64,000 nt of DNA. Origin: Plecoglossus altivelis (lineage: Eukaryota; Chordata; Actinopteri; Osmeriformes; Plecoglossidae). A program made the translations under genes and the position numbers. Where the stretch lies: positions 2,042,647-2,106,646 of the forward strand of contig BROE01000017.1 in the NCBI GenBank assembly GCA_036571765.1, given 5' to 3'. Below the pieces are notes generated by a model. It saw only the letters and a program-made list of their open reading frames with translations. It was not told the DNA's origin and did no database searches. Shown piece after piece: positions 1-12,207 of the stretch; the stretch's first letter is position 1, and every line of letters begins with the position of its first letter.

Positions 1-597
1 CCTTGACGCGATATAAACGTGCAACCTTCTGACGCGCTACTGTTGTGACTTTAAATATGACACATCATGCAAAATCAAGGCATCATCTCTGCCATAAAAG
101 ACACTGCTGACATTTGAATTCAGGATCTTCTGATTACTGGACAGACACTTTGACCAGCTGAGCCACAGCACCAAGATCATCCACGTAGAGCAGGCTCATG
201 CCACTGTTTTCACTTGAAGTAGGTGCTTTGAGGTGGGGTCTACATCACCTTTGAAAGACACCTCAGAAAGTTACGCCCCACGTGTAGCAAAGGCTCTCAA
301 GCCACCAGAATGAAGACATTTCCTGCCCTCTTGACTCTGTTTCCAGTACAGCTCATTGTCACGCAGGCAGAATGCACACTAGAAGCAAATGATCGTCTGC
401 TGGATGATCCCTTGGTGGGACCCAACCACCATCCTTCCACTCACACTAACATCTTGTCCATCTTACTGCGAGTCCATCAGAACCAGAAGCTCAGTTTTGG
501 TTGTTTGGCCTAAAATATACAAAAGCCTACATATCCATACGTACCCCCCCCCACCCATATTATGTGATACAGAACAGCTTAACCTTCCCCTCCACAG
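1..597 (+). other. phka1 intron (5' part of the gene lies outside the window)
   Basis: The stretch before the first recognisable phka1 exon ends in a pyrimidine-rich tract and CACAG acceptor at 588-597. No earlier phka1 exon was recognised here, so it is read as intron. It contains a tRNA-like SINE relic (105-175, minus) and otherwise nothing recognisable; short open frames in it lack family resemblance. Confidence 0.7.
105..175 (-). repeat. tRNA-derived SINE head or tRNA relic
   Basis: On the minus strand a box-A-like TGGCTCAGCTGG lies at 154-165 and a box-B-like GAATTCAAATG at about 111-121, spaced as in RNA polymerase III internal promoters of tRNA genes. The sequence between reads like the tRNA-derived head common in fish SINEs. 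It does not fold convincingly as an intact tRNA by eye, so a SINE relic is preferred. Confidence 0.45.
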
Positions 598-803
598 GAC
601 TCCACCCGTCTCTACTATGAGTCTTCAGAGCTGAAGCTGTTTGAGAACATAGAGTGTGAATGGCCTCTGTTCTGGACCTACCTCATCCTCGATGGCATCT
701 TCACCAAGAGCCCTGAGCAGGTAAGTGTGTGAACGTGTGTGCATGTGGGTGTGCGCATTTGTGTGTCTGTCGGTGTGTATGTATGTATGTATGTATGTAT
801 GTA

Positions 804-857
<54 letters not shown>

Positions 858-3800
858 AGTGCGTATGTGTGAATCAATGTGTGTGTATGTGCGTGTGACC
901 TTTCCTGTGCCTCTCCAGGTGCAGGAGTACCGAGAGGCGTTAGAAGCCATCATGATCAAACGGAATGACGGGATCCGTCTAGTCCCGGAGCTCTACAGTG
1001 TCCCTCCTGACAAGGTCACACTCACTGATCCCTACCCCTGACCCTTGACCCCTGACATGATCACACACCTTCGCCCCAACCTAAAGCATGAACCCATTTC
1101 TGACCTTGTCCCTTGACAAGGTCACAGACCCTGACCCTGATCCTGTTCCCTGCAGGTGGATGAGGAGTATGTGAAGCCCCACTCTGTGGAGCGAGTTGCC
1201 CAGGGCCAGTGTCCTCTGAAGTGGGCTCAGTCTCTCTACGTGCTGGGCTCTCTGCTGGATGAGGTGGGTACTGCACGTCCTGTCCGTCAGCCCTTTGAAT
1301 AGAAATGTTAGAAAAATTGAAAAGATACTCATTGTTATAATGGTGATGATAAGCAGTCCTACTCTTCTCCACCAGGGCTTCCTAGCTCCGGGGGAAATTG
1401 ACCCGCTTAACCGTCGCTTCTCCACCATCCCCAAGCCTGATGTAGTGGTGCAAGGTGGGCAGCACTGTGGTTGACCGGCAGGGGAGGACAACAGTTCACC
1501 TGGTGTGGTAACTCAGTAACCTAGCTAGTATGTGTGGTGTGTGTGTGTGTTTGTGTCTTGGTATGTGTGTGTGTGAACGTGTGTGTGAGTGCGTGTGTGT
1601 GGGCCTGCATGTGTGCGTGCGTTCACGTCTGCGTGTATGTGTGGGCAGTGATAATCCTAGCAGAGACGGAGGAGATCAAGCAGCTGCTGCGACAACACGA
1701 CATTGACTCTGAGACGCTGGAGGATATCCACCCAATTAGAGTCCAGCCTTCCAGAGTGCTGAGTCATATCTACGCCCGCCTAGGTGTGTAACATGTGGGC
1801 GACATCCGAGACCTGTACAACAAGCGCAGCCAAGCAGCCAGAACCTACGGGGGAGGTTGTTGTATTATCTGTATGGGCAAGGTCATAAGGGTGGTTGCCG
1901 TAGAAGCTGTGTGTTGTGATGCTGTAGGTCGTAACCAGCGGTTGGGGTTGACCGGGAGACCGTACCGTCGTATCGGGGTGCTGGGAACCTCCAAGTTCTA
2001 CCTGATCCGAGACACAGTGTTCTGCTTCACACCACAGGTCTGTGCTGAATCACGCTGAACGAACACCAGAGACGCAATATATACTCCACACATAGTACGC
2101 GCAGTACAGACCTACAGAGCGCCTGAGTGTTTGTGTGCGTGCAGTTCTTTGACCACCAGCAGTTCTACCTGGCACTGGACAACAACATGATCGTGGAGAT
2201 GTTGCGTACTGACCTGTCCTACCTCTGCTCCCGCTGGAGGATGACCGGCAGGCCCACTGTCTCCTTCCCGGTCTCACAGAGCATGCTCAGTAAGATCCTT
2301 CTCACAGTGCATGCTCAGTAAGATCCTTCCCCAGTTTCACAGAGCATGTTCGGTAAGACCTTTGCTCCTCCCACAGAGCATGCTCAATGAGACCCTTTAC
2401 TTTTCTCACACAGCACGCTCAGTAAGACCTTTACCCATCTCACAGAGCATGCTCAGTAAGACCTTTACCCATCTCACAGAGCATGCTCAGTAAGACCCTT
2501 CCCCTTTCTCACAGAGCATGCTCAGTAAGACCCTTTGCCTTTCTCACAGAGCATGCTCAGTAAGACCCTTCCCCTTTCTCACAGAGCATGCTCAGTAAGA
2601 CCCTTCCCCTTTCTCACAGAGCACGCTCAGTAAGACCCTTTGCCTTTCTCACAGAGCATGCTCAGTAAGACCCTTCCCCTTTCTCACAGAGCACGCTCAG
2701 TAAGACCCTTCCCCTTTCTCACAGAGCATGCTCAGTAAGACCCTTTGCCTTTCTCACAGAGCACACTCAGTAAGACCCTTCCCCTTTCTCACAGAGCATG
2801 CTCAGTAAGACCCTTCCCCTTTCTCTCGTGCATGCCCAGTACGTCCTCTCACAGAGCATGCCCAGTACGTCCTCTCACAGAGCATGCCCAGTACGTCCTC
2901 TCACAGAGCATGCTCAGTAAGTAGTAATCACGTTGGAACACTCCTTCAGCTGACGACCAGAAAGAAGTGGACCCTGCTGTTCTGGCCACCCTGAAGAAGC
3001 TGCAGAACGGATACTATGGAGGAGCCAGGTACTCATGTATATATACACAGGACGTGCAATTTATAGAGATATGAGCATACATATACACTGTATATACTGT
3101 ATATATACTGTATATATATATATACAGTATATATATGTGTGTGTGTGTGTACCAGTATAATGTATGTGTAAGTATAATGTATGCGTAGGTGTGTAGAGAG
3201 AGCGAGGTAGACAATATTATGTGTCTATGCTGTACTCGTGGTGTTGCTGTCCTGCAGGGTCCAGACAGGCAAGATGTCACAGGTCCAATGTACATCCAGC
3301 TGTGCCAACCTCACGTTCATGGACTGCGGTGAGCACCTGTATGTGCGTGTGCGTGCGTGCGTGGGTGGGTTTGTCTGAGTGTATTAGTATGCGTGAGTGT
3401 GTTGGTTCATATGTGTGAACGTGTTTGTGCATGTATGTCTGAGTGTGTGTGTGGGTCTATGTGTATGTGTGTGAGCGTGTCACAGTGCCTCTCTGTCCCA
3501 GAGGTGGATGACCTGGCCCAGTACCTGGACCAGCTGCTGGCTGTACCAGAGCAGACCCAGAAGATCAGTAGCACCAAGGGAGGCCTGAACCGCTTCCGCG
3601 CCGCCGCCAACAAGACCCGGGAGATGGTGTCTCTGGTGCACAAGGCCCGCCAGCTCGACATCCACAGTAAGGGTCCTCCTGTCTGGATGTCTGCCTGTGG
3701 TGCTCTAACTTGGGAACTGTACTGCTCTGTCTGTTGCCCTGCCTGGAACTATGTACCGGCATGTAGCTGCTGGAACTGTTTGGAACCTTGTATGTAGTTG

Positions 3801-6800
3801 TGCGGAACTGTGTATGCAGCTGTCTGGAACTGTGTATGTAGTTGTGTGGAACTGTTGGGAACCTTGTATGTAGTTGTCTGGAACTGTGTATGTAGCTGTC
3901 TGGAACTGTTTGGTCTGTCTGTAACTGTGTCTGTAGCTCTGTAACTCTATATGTAACTATGTATGCAGCTCTGTTTGTACCTCTGTCTGTAGCTCTGTAG
4001 CTCTATCAGAAACTGTCTGTGTAAATAGGTCTGAAGCTCTGTAACTCTAGCTCCGTCTGCAGCTGAGCTGTCTTTCTCTATGACCTTCGACCCCCAGATG
4101 TGCAGATGTACCTGCCCACCAAGCTCTTTCGCAGTCCCCAGCCCAGCTTGCACCTGCTGGATTCTCAGGTGCTGTACCACTGTCGGCCTGCATTCCTGCC
4201 TGTCTATACATACGTCTGTGCACCTGTCTGTACACACATCTATCTGAATGTGCCCCAGTGTTGTGTTAATAAAGATGTGGATGTGCTCCAGTGCTGTATT
4301 AATAAAGTTGTATGTGTGTTCCAGCGCTCCAGCACCCAGGCTCCTATCTCCCTGCCCAGGGATGTGTCTGGGGGTGTGGACCACCAGGCTCTGGTCCAGA
4401 TGCTGAGAACCTGCCAGAACCTGCAGGACCAGGCCGACATACTCTACATCTTCTACAAGGACAAGTATTTACACACACGCACGCATCTACACTCACAGCA
4501 TACATGGCTACACACGTACACACACACCACACTCACACATACATGCACCAATCCAGATGGCTCGCACCTCACCCAGTTGGTATGTATGATATGTGTGTAT
4601 GGTGTGTACGTGGGGGTGTGTGGATGGTGTGAGTGTGTGTGTGTGCGTGTAAATGGTGTCTGTGTTCGTGGATGGCGTCTGTGTGCGTGGCGTGCCTGCG
4701 TTTCAGGGGTATGGACTGGGACACCAGGCTGCATGGTAAGGGCTCCACCGTGAGACGCCTCCTGAGTCAGCTGTACAGCCAGGCGGGGATGCTGAAGCAC
4801 TGGGGCCTCATACGGATGGTGTCGGGGATGCTGCGCATGAAGGTGGAGGAGCTGGACGAGGTACGCGCGCACACCCGGTCACAGACGCAAGCGTGCACGC
4901 TAACCCATGCGCACGCTCGCTTTATCAGTGTGCATTGTGGATCTTTAGATGTAACTGTATTTGGGTTTTTTTTCTTGTTGTTGTTGTTGTCATGCCAGGC
5001 CTGTTCTGACCTGCTGGCTCACCAAAAGCACTTGACCGTGGGTCTACCTCCAGAACCACGAGAGAAGACCATCTCAGCGTGAGTCCTGCTAGCTGAAACA
5101 CACACATATACAGTATATACTCACACACACCCACATACATTCACTTATACACGCTCACACACACACACTCCCCCTCGCACGTACTCCCTCACACACGCAA
5201 ATGCACACTCCCTCACACGCAAACACACACTCCCTCACACACAAACACATACCAACACATACAGACTTACACGCACTTCACCCAGTCCAGACCAGAATGC
5301 ACTCAGTGTTGTCCTGTGTTGATTTCAGCCCCATACCTCCGGACCAGCTGGCCAAACTGATCGAAACGGCCAGCGAGAACAATCTCACCATCGCTGTGCT
5401 TACCCAGGTAGATGGGGCGCCCCCCCCCCCTTCCTCACTTCACTCCCCAAGTTAGACACCAAACCCTCAATCTCCGCATCCTCCTCACCATCACCCTCCA
5501 CACCTGTGTGCGTTTGCAGGAGATCATGGTCTTCTTAGCCATGATCATCCGGACCCAACCAGGCCTGTTCTCCGAGATGTTCCGGCTCCGGATAGGACTG
5601 ATCATCCAGGTCATGGCTACAGAGCTAGCTCATTCTCTACATTGCTCAGGTACCCACATGCTCATTACAGACCCAACTACTGATCTGGCCAGGAATGACA
5701 CAACTACTGAATCACTCCGAGGGCTGTTGCTGTTTTCTGATTGGCATTTAACTCTGTACGACTTGAGAAACTGTCATTTCGATATGCCTGAGTCTCATCC
5801 ATTAGTTTTACACAGCCATAAAAATGATCATCATGATCATAATGATCATATTTGTTACTTACTGACTATGTTTGTGACAAATCTCTCTGTGTGTACATGT
5901 CTGTGTGTCTGTGCTGCAGGTGAGGAGGCAACAGAGAGCCTGATGAACATGAGTCCCTCTGAGCTGAAAAACCTGCTGCAGCTCATCCTCTCTGGGAAGG
6001 AGTTTGGTGTCCAGAAGAGCGGTACACACCCCATTATCACCAATACACACTCAATTATCACCAATACACACTCCATTATCACCAATACACACTCCATGGT
6101 CACAAATACACACACCATGATTACCAATACACACCATGATTACCAATACACACACCATGATCACCAATACACATACTATGATCACCAATACACATGCTAT
6201 GATCACCAATACACACACCATCATCACCAATACACACACCATGATCACCAATACATACACCATAATCATTATTACACACTCTATGATCACCAATACACAC
6301 ACCATAGTCACTATTACACACTATAATCTTGCAACAGACACCATAATCGCCACTACAGACACCACCATGTCCTTGTCTGTTGTTGACCGGCTCTTTGTTT
6401 CCTAGTACGTTCTACTGGTGCCAGCTCAGTAGCCATTCAAGAGTTTGAGGCCTCCAAGACAGAGAAACCAGCCGACAGGACGAGCACTAGCAAGCACAGC
6501 AGTGACATTCGCCTGGTAGGACACTCACACTCACTGCTGACTGCTAGTTGGTGTGGACATCAGGCTAGGCCTGCTTGAATCCACACACCCTTACTCTGAA
6601 TCAACACTCACCCTATCCCCGAATGTACCCCCGCCCTGACTTTAACCTAACCCTGATCTACTCACCCTTTTTCTGATGCCACCATTACCCCGGTTCACTC
6701 ACCCTAACCCTGAATCCGCCCTCACCTCTCTTTAGTTATGTATCCAGACAACCCTAACGCTCACCTGTTCTCTTCCTCCAGTCCTTATCCGTGCACTCTC

Positions 6801-8344
6801 TGGACATAGAACACGTCGAATCAGGGGTGAGTCCCCCGTCCCATATCAGACCATGCAGGTTTGGCTGGTTTGTCTTTTAGGGTGAGGCTTTAGTGCGTTT
6901 GCGTGTGTGGGACGTGTGTGCGTGCGTGTATTCGTATGTGCTCCTCAGCGCTACAGACTGCCCTCCATCGAGTCGTTCCAGGGCCCGGCTTTTCAACCGG
7001 TGAAGGACGGCCGGCAGGGCCAGTGGCTGAGGAGGAGGCGTCTGGACGGGGCCATCAACAGGGTTCCTGTGGGCTTCTACCAGAAAGTCTGGAAGATTCT
7101 ACAGAAGGTACGTGCTCCAAAAATAGGTGGCCTTCTATAGAAATGGTCTAAATATAGGGGATCTAGCCACACAGCAGATGTAGGTGGTCAAGGTGAAATG
7201 ACCGAGACGAAGTGGTCTAGATATAGGTGGTCCAGACATATACAGTATATTGTCTGTCTATGCATGGGAGGTTTCGATATAGGTCCAGAGGTCTGGTACA
7301 AGTAGAACAACAGGTCTAGATATAGGTACATAGTGGTTATATAGGGATATAGATTGTTATATGGATGATATAGATGTAGCTGGTCTAATCATTTTACACC
7401 CTACGATGGACTAACCCTCATACCTTATTTTGTATTCATAGATCATTCAGCAGTATTATAGACTCTTAAAAACTGCCGTCCATAGCTCCAGTCATTGAGG
7501 TTTTCTTCTTTAGTGTCATGGTCTGTCGATCGAAGGATGTGTTCTGTCCTCTTCCACTACAAGTGAGGTAAGGCCACAACATCTCCTTTATCCATGATCT
7601 CTACCCCAGTTCTGTGTTTTGTACAGTTGGGGAAGCCTGAAAAGCATTTTATTACAAATAACTTTCAAGGGAATTTAACCAGAATTTTGAATTTAAGGTC
7701 GTCAAGGTTGTTTCTTTTAACCTTTGCTCCTTTTTAAAAATCTTGACCCTCCTCTCCTTGTCTTCTCCTACTGCCAACACCCTCCTCATCTCCCTGTTCC
7801 CCTTGTCACCTCCACCTTTCTACCCCCTCCTGTTCCTCGGTGGCCTGTAGATGACCCCGGGGGAGATCAAGTTTGCGGTGCATGTGGAGACGGTTCTGAA
7901 CCGAGTCCCTCAGCCAGAGTACAGGCAGCTCTTGGTGGAGGCCATCTTGGTTCTGACCCTGTTGGCAGAGCTGGAGGTGGAGACCATCGGCAGCATCATC
8001 CACGTGGAGAAGATTGTCTCCATGGCAAGCGACATGTTTTACCAGGACCAGGTAGGAAGAATGAACACATCACATTTTATGGTTTTATAAACCGGAAACC
8101 TCGTATTGAAGCAATTATTACCCCTCCACCCCCGTTCCCCTTTGCCTTCCAACACAAACACGCTGAGAAGAAGGACCTCGGAGCAGAGGAGTCCATCTTG
8201 GAGAGGGACCAGTCCAATGGCATCTGCAAACTGCTGTACGACAGCGCCCCCAGTGGCCGCTTCGGAAGCATGACTTACCTCTCCAAGGCTGTAGCCACAT
8301 ATGTCCAGGACTACCTGCCTGGTGGAGCCTGTGCTATCCAATGA
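598..8344 (+). CDS. phka1: Phosphorylase kinase regulatory subunit alpha, muscle type (5' partial)
   Basis: This is the regulatory alpha subunit of the (alpha beta gamma delta)4 kinase that activates glycogen phosphorylase. Twenty-three exons close in frame to 869 residues: 598-720, 919-1014, 1156-1263, 1376-1454, 1649-1783, 1928-2037, 2145-2289, 2950-3028, 3258-3328, 3502-3666, 4098-4168, 4325-4464, 4707-4860, 4999-5078, 5329-5407, 5520-5649, 5920-6021, 6406-6515, 6782-6826, 6949-7107, 7514-7567, 7851-8051, 8171-8344. Family blocks include LFENIECEWP, GEIDPLNRRFST, GVLGTSKFYLI, TVGLPPEPREKTIS, RLRIGLIIQVMATELAHSL and RRRRLDGAINRVPVGFYQK. PHKA1 rather than PHKA2 is favoured by GGLNRFRAAA, MYLPTKLF and YDSAPSGRFG. 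The protein ends C-A-I-Q, a CaaX-like prenylation site as in mammals. A serine-rich phosphorylatable linker (exons 6406-6826) precedes the conserved C-terminal domain. The acidic exon that follows the FMD motif in the mammalian protein was not found. The N-terminal glucoamylase-like region lies mostly upstream of the window. Confidence 0.96.
778..860. repeat. (GTAT)n / (GT)n microsatellite in a phka1 intron
   Basis: About eight GTAT units are followed by an uninterrupted GT run inside the 721-918 intron. Confidence 0.95.
2268..2925 (+). repeat. 35-bp minisatellite derived from a phka1 exon end and splice donor
   Basis: About 20 copies of a unit of roughly 35 bp follow the exon ending at 2289 (for example at 2481, 2516, 2551, 2586). 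Each repeats the last coding bases AGAGCATGCTCA followed by GTAAGA, preceded by a pyrimidine stretch and CACAG. The first units are shorter and more diverged, and the last ones read GCATGCCCAGTACGT. The array occupies most of the 2290-2949 intron. Confidence 0.95.
3701..4030. repeat. Degenerate minisatellite in a phka1 intron
   Basis: Imperfect units around GGAACTGTGTATGTAGCTGT recur through the intron between the exons ending at 3666 and starting at 4098. Confidence 0.8.
6022..6335. repeat. About 21-bp minisatellite starting at a phka1 splice donor
   Basis: Units like ACCAATACACACACCATGATC begin within about 20 bases of the donor of the exon ending at 6021 and fill most of the intron. Both strands stay open for long stretches, so spurious ORFs appear. 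Confidence 0.92.
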
Positions 8345-8571
8345 GAAACCAGCTAGGACAGTAAAGTAGATTGGTGGGAATCAGTCAGCTGAACTTACCC
8401 AGCTTCTGTGATTGGCTGGGCAGTGTTGCATACCTTGGCTTGTGTGGTTGCTATGGATGGGTTGTTATGTGACGGTTGATATATATTAGTTAAGAGTAAA
8501 TACTTCCTGATAGTATGGTCCATAGGTGACATTATGGTGAGTTTGTATCATTAATGTTGTGAAACTGCTGA

Positions 8572-8577
8572 AATAAA
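8572..8577 (+). terminator. phka1 poly(A) signal (a second candidate at 8689-8694)
   Basis: AATAAA lies 228 bases after the phka1 stop codon. Another AATAAA lies at 8689-8694. The region between stop and signal has no coding sign and is read as 3' UTR. Confidence 0.65.
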
Positions 8578-8737
8578 TTGGGCTGTGACACAATTAAATT
8601 GTGATGGCTTATCAGCACCCTTATCAGCTGTTCCAGTAACCAAGGATTACCTTAACAAATAGGGACACAGAGTTTAACCTTAGGCTACAATAAACATGGC
8701 CCCCAGGGAACAACAGAACCTGAGCAACAGATGACAT

Positions 8738-8743
8738 TTTATT
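8738..8743 (-). terminator. picalm-like poly(A) signal on the minus strand
   Basis: TTTATT on the plus strand is AATAAA on the minus strand. It is the first good minus-strand signal before the phka1 end and would give the picalm-like mRNA a 3' UTR of about 3.5 kb. The human gene also has a long 3' UTR. Confidence 0.5.
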
Positions 8744-11700
8744 TCGTTTTCTTCCAAAAACATCAACCTCTGCATTTCAAATAAAAAAATCTATCTTTGA
8801 TAACAAAGCAAACCCATTGTTGACACAGTATAATGCATCTTCTTGTTTAATGTACAAAATGTCAGAAGGGGCCTGCTGGACTGCGCTGGGCTCAGGTGAG
8901 CAGCATCAGGCCTGCTGCTGTCACCATGGTTACCACAACTCCAGGGTTACCATGACACCAGGGTTACCATAACTCTCAGGTTACCATGACACCAGGGTTA
9001 CCATGACTCCAGGGTTACCATGACACGGGGTTACCATGACACCAAGGTTTCCATGACTCCAAGGTGACCATGACACAGGAGTTACCATGACACCAAGGTT
9101 ACCATGGTAATACCAAGGTTGACACCTCGCAGTAGCCAGCAGGGTTGAGTGGAGAGTCATAAGCAGGGAGTTGGGAGATGCGGGTCAGAAGTTGGGAGGG
9201 TGGTGTCAAGAGGGAGGAGTTGAGAGAGAGTCTGAGGTGTGAGGGGGGTCAGGAGGGGGTATCATAGAGGAGTGAGTGGGAGAAGTGCAGGAGGGAGTGA
9301 GGAAGGGTGAAAGAGCAGTCGGGAGGGGTGAGAAAGAGTCAGGAGTCAGAGAGTAGAGAGTTATTCACAGTGAACATTAATAAATCTGTTAGAACAGGGT
9401 CTGAACTCAGACACGGATGAACAGTAGCAGAGCATTCAAAGAAAGAGCATTCAACACATACCGAAGACAACAGCATCACAATAAGTTACACGACTGAGAA
9501 GTCTATCTAGCCGGGTTTTAGCGAGCATTGGGTCTATCTTGTTTCAAAGAGGGTGTCATGGTAACCAATCACCACCCTGACCTGGAGGAGGTGTCATAGT
9601 AACCACCCTGTTGTGGAGGGGGTCCCACAGTAACTACCCTGACCTCCAGGGGGTGCCATGGGAACCAGCCTGACCACCCATTTGATGTCGGTCGGCTGAT
9701 CATCCGAAACCCCCTCATCAGCAGACTGTCCAGGTGAAACACAGGGATGAACGTCCATGCTTGTTCATGTCAAAAAAGGATCCTCTCCCCAGGGAGAACA
9801 GTCCTACACGTATTCCAAACACGCCGGTAGGAGTTCACAGTATGGTCATGCTGTACCGGGCACACAGGCCAATCAAAAGACAACATTGAATCATGCAAAA
9901 GAGACGTCGTCACTGAACTCAAAAGTCCTCCTGGCCGAGCGACGAAGGAGGAAGCTGCGCATCGTTGACTTTGGTGCAAAAATGTTCCTGCTAAGATCGT
10001 GGAGCGAGCGCCCACTGTCTGGTGAAGACACTCTCGGTAGAAGAGATGCTGACCCCCCTCCAGGTGGACACGATACACACACTGACCCCCCCCCACCCCC
10101 TCCAGGTGGACACGATACACACACTGACCCGTCATAGATCAAACACAATCACCCAATCACAGACAGCAATAAAACATCCTATGAATGTCGTCCAATGGGC
10201 TTCCAGGTACAGAGAACACATCTATATACAGAAGACAGGAAATGGACCAGTCCCAAGTCGACCTGTCAAGCAGCTGACAGGAAGGGATGTTGCCATGACA
10301 CAGAGGAAACAGGAAATAGAACACGCATAAAATCTACAAAATGGTATCTGGTTAGAGGAACTCCAGGGACGGGTATGGGGGCTCGGTCAAGGGAGGCAGG
10401 GGGCGGAGACAGGGATGGGGGCTCGGTCAAGGGAGGCAGGGGGCGGGGAGACGAGGATGGGGGCTCGGTCAAAGAAGTCAGGGGGTGGAGACAGGGATGG
10501 GGGCTCGGTCAAAGAAGTCAGGGGTGGAGACAGGGAAAGGACAGAGGGCTCCTCAAGACTGATAAAAGGTCCTTTCACCCTCCAGCACACATGTAGAACA
10601 CGAGACTAGTTACGCTAAGAACACGCCACCGGCCACGGCAGCACACGAAGGCCTGGATGCCTCATGAAGGAACATCACCCTGTTATCTCGATGGGAAGGC
10701 ATGTATACACACAGACACACACACACACGCAAATACATTTACATACATACATATATACATACATACATGTACATACAGAACATACAGTACATATACAACA
10801 CAATCAATAGAAAACAATTACTTCCCAGCAACCCCTCTTCTGTACATCCCAGCTGTGGTTCAATACTTGTGCCATAGAGACCCACCCATTCCTCCAAGAA
10901 TTGTGCTATAAATACTGTGTCTGTGGTCTGCCTACCTGTCTGTCTGTACCCTTTCCTGTCTCTCAATTTCCCTTCTTGTCTGTCTGCCAATCAATCATTC
11001 TGGGTCAATCCCAGAGAAGGATGGATCTGGTTCAATTATGGTTAAAAAAACCGTCCAGGAAAATTATGCTTAACATCTGTTAATGTCTGGCCAGGAGCAT
11101 TCTGGACTTAGACTGTTCAGAAGCATTCTGGGTAAAGTCTCTTTAGAAGCATTGTGGGTATAGACTGTCCAGGAGCATTATGGGTAAAGACTATCCAGGA
11201 GGGTTATGGGTAAAGACTGGTAAAGACTATCGAGGGGCAATATGAGAAAAGGGAATGGAACAGCTTCTCTCTGAGTGGTCAAAACTGTTCCTATGGCAAC
11301 ATCACTGATACTTCACATACAACCCTGATGGGAATCAGGCAGAACAGAAACGGACACAAAGGGAGTGTGAGTGTGTGTGTGTGTGTTCTGAAGTAATGAG
11401 GGTACCATACCATCATACATTCATAGCACTTGCACAGGTCTCTGATAGTACAGAGCTACACTGGCTAACCAGCACACAGAACAACATGTACACAAAAAAA
11501 TGAATAGAGTCAAACACACGTAACAAAGACTGGAATGGTTTGATCCGGATGCTAATGGATCCACAGTACTGTATGTACACCCTTGGCAAGTTCACATAGA
11601 TTAAAGTGCGTGCAATTGATCCAAGATTTATGGTAGATAGAACTTGGTTTAGGGGCGGGGCATGGAGAGGGCTGAGTCTGCGGGGTTTAGTTGTAGGGGA

Positions 11701-11912
11701 GGGGCCTGTGGGCGGTGGGAGTGGTGTATTATGTGGTGGAGGGGCCGGTGGGTGAGGGAGTGGCCTGTTATATGTGGGCAGGGCTATGATGGCCAGGTCT
11801 GGGTGCTGAAGGGATGAACAAGTTTCAAACTTCCCACTGGCATCATTGTAGTATCAGTCATTCACTTCACTTTACATAACCCACTCAGAACAGTAAATAC
11901 AGAGTATATGTT

Positions 11913-11949
<37 letters not shown>

Positions 11950-12207
11950 ATTCAGCCATGACAACAGCATGGAGCAGAGGCAGTGAGCCAGGAGAGGTCA
12001 TGTGACGGGTCTCTGTTTTTGTCTTCTGTTCTCTTGCCACATCCCCTTTCTACCCCTCTCCAATCTTCCCTTCCACCTCCGCCTTATCCCTTCCTCCTCC
12101 TCCTCCTTTCCTGCTCCTAATCATCCATTTCTTCGTCTTTCTCCTTTGCTGGGTTTGGACCTCGATGGGTGTTTCCTCTCTGCGTTGCCATGGTGACACT
12201 TCTGCTC
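8744..12207 (-). other. Probable 3' UTR of the picalm-like gene
   Basis: No coding exon of any recognisable family is seen on either strand. The stretch holds several minisatellites: units like GTTACCATGACACCAGG at 8930-9120, a roughly 36-bp GGAGACAGGGATGGGGGCTC unit at 10370-10540, units containing AGCATTCTGGGTAAAGACT at 11095-11235, plus GT runs. Open frames near 9757-10600 follow the repeats and are not believed. UTR status is inferred from the lack of exons and the minus-strand AATAAA at 8738. Confidence 0.5.

Noticed and set aside
1795..1855. Open stretch reading GDIRDLYNKRSQAARTYGGG in a phka1 intron
   Set aside because: The flanking exons join in phase without it and it has no counterpart in the PHKA family that I recognise.
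8945..9125. Regularly spaced repeats with GGTTACCATGACACC, considered as a CRISPR-like array
   Set aside because: Units abut directly with no unique spacers, and the surroundings are vertebrate; it is a minisatellite.
9757..10330. Overlapping open frames on both strands in the picalm 3' region
   Set aside because: They track short tandem duplications and have no recognisable domain or splice context.
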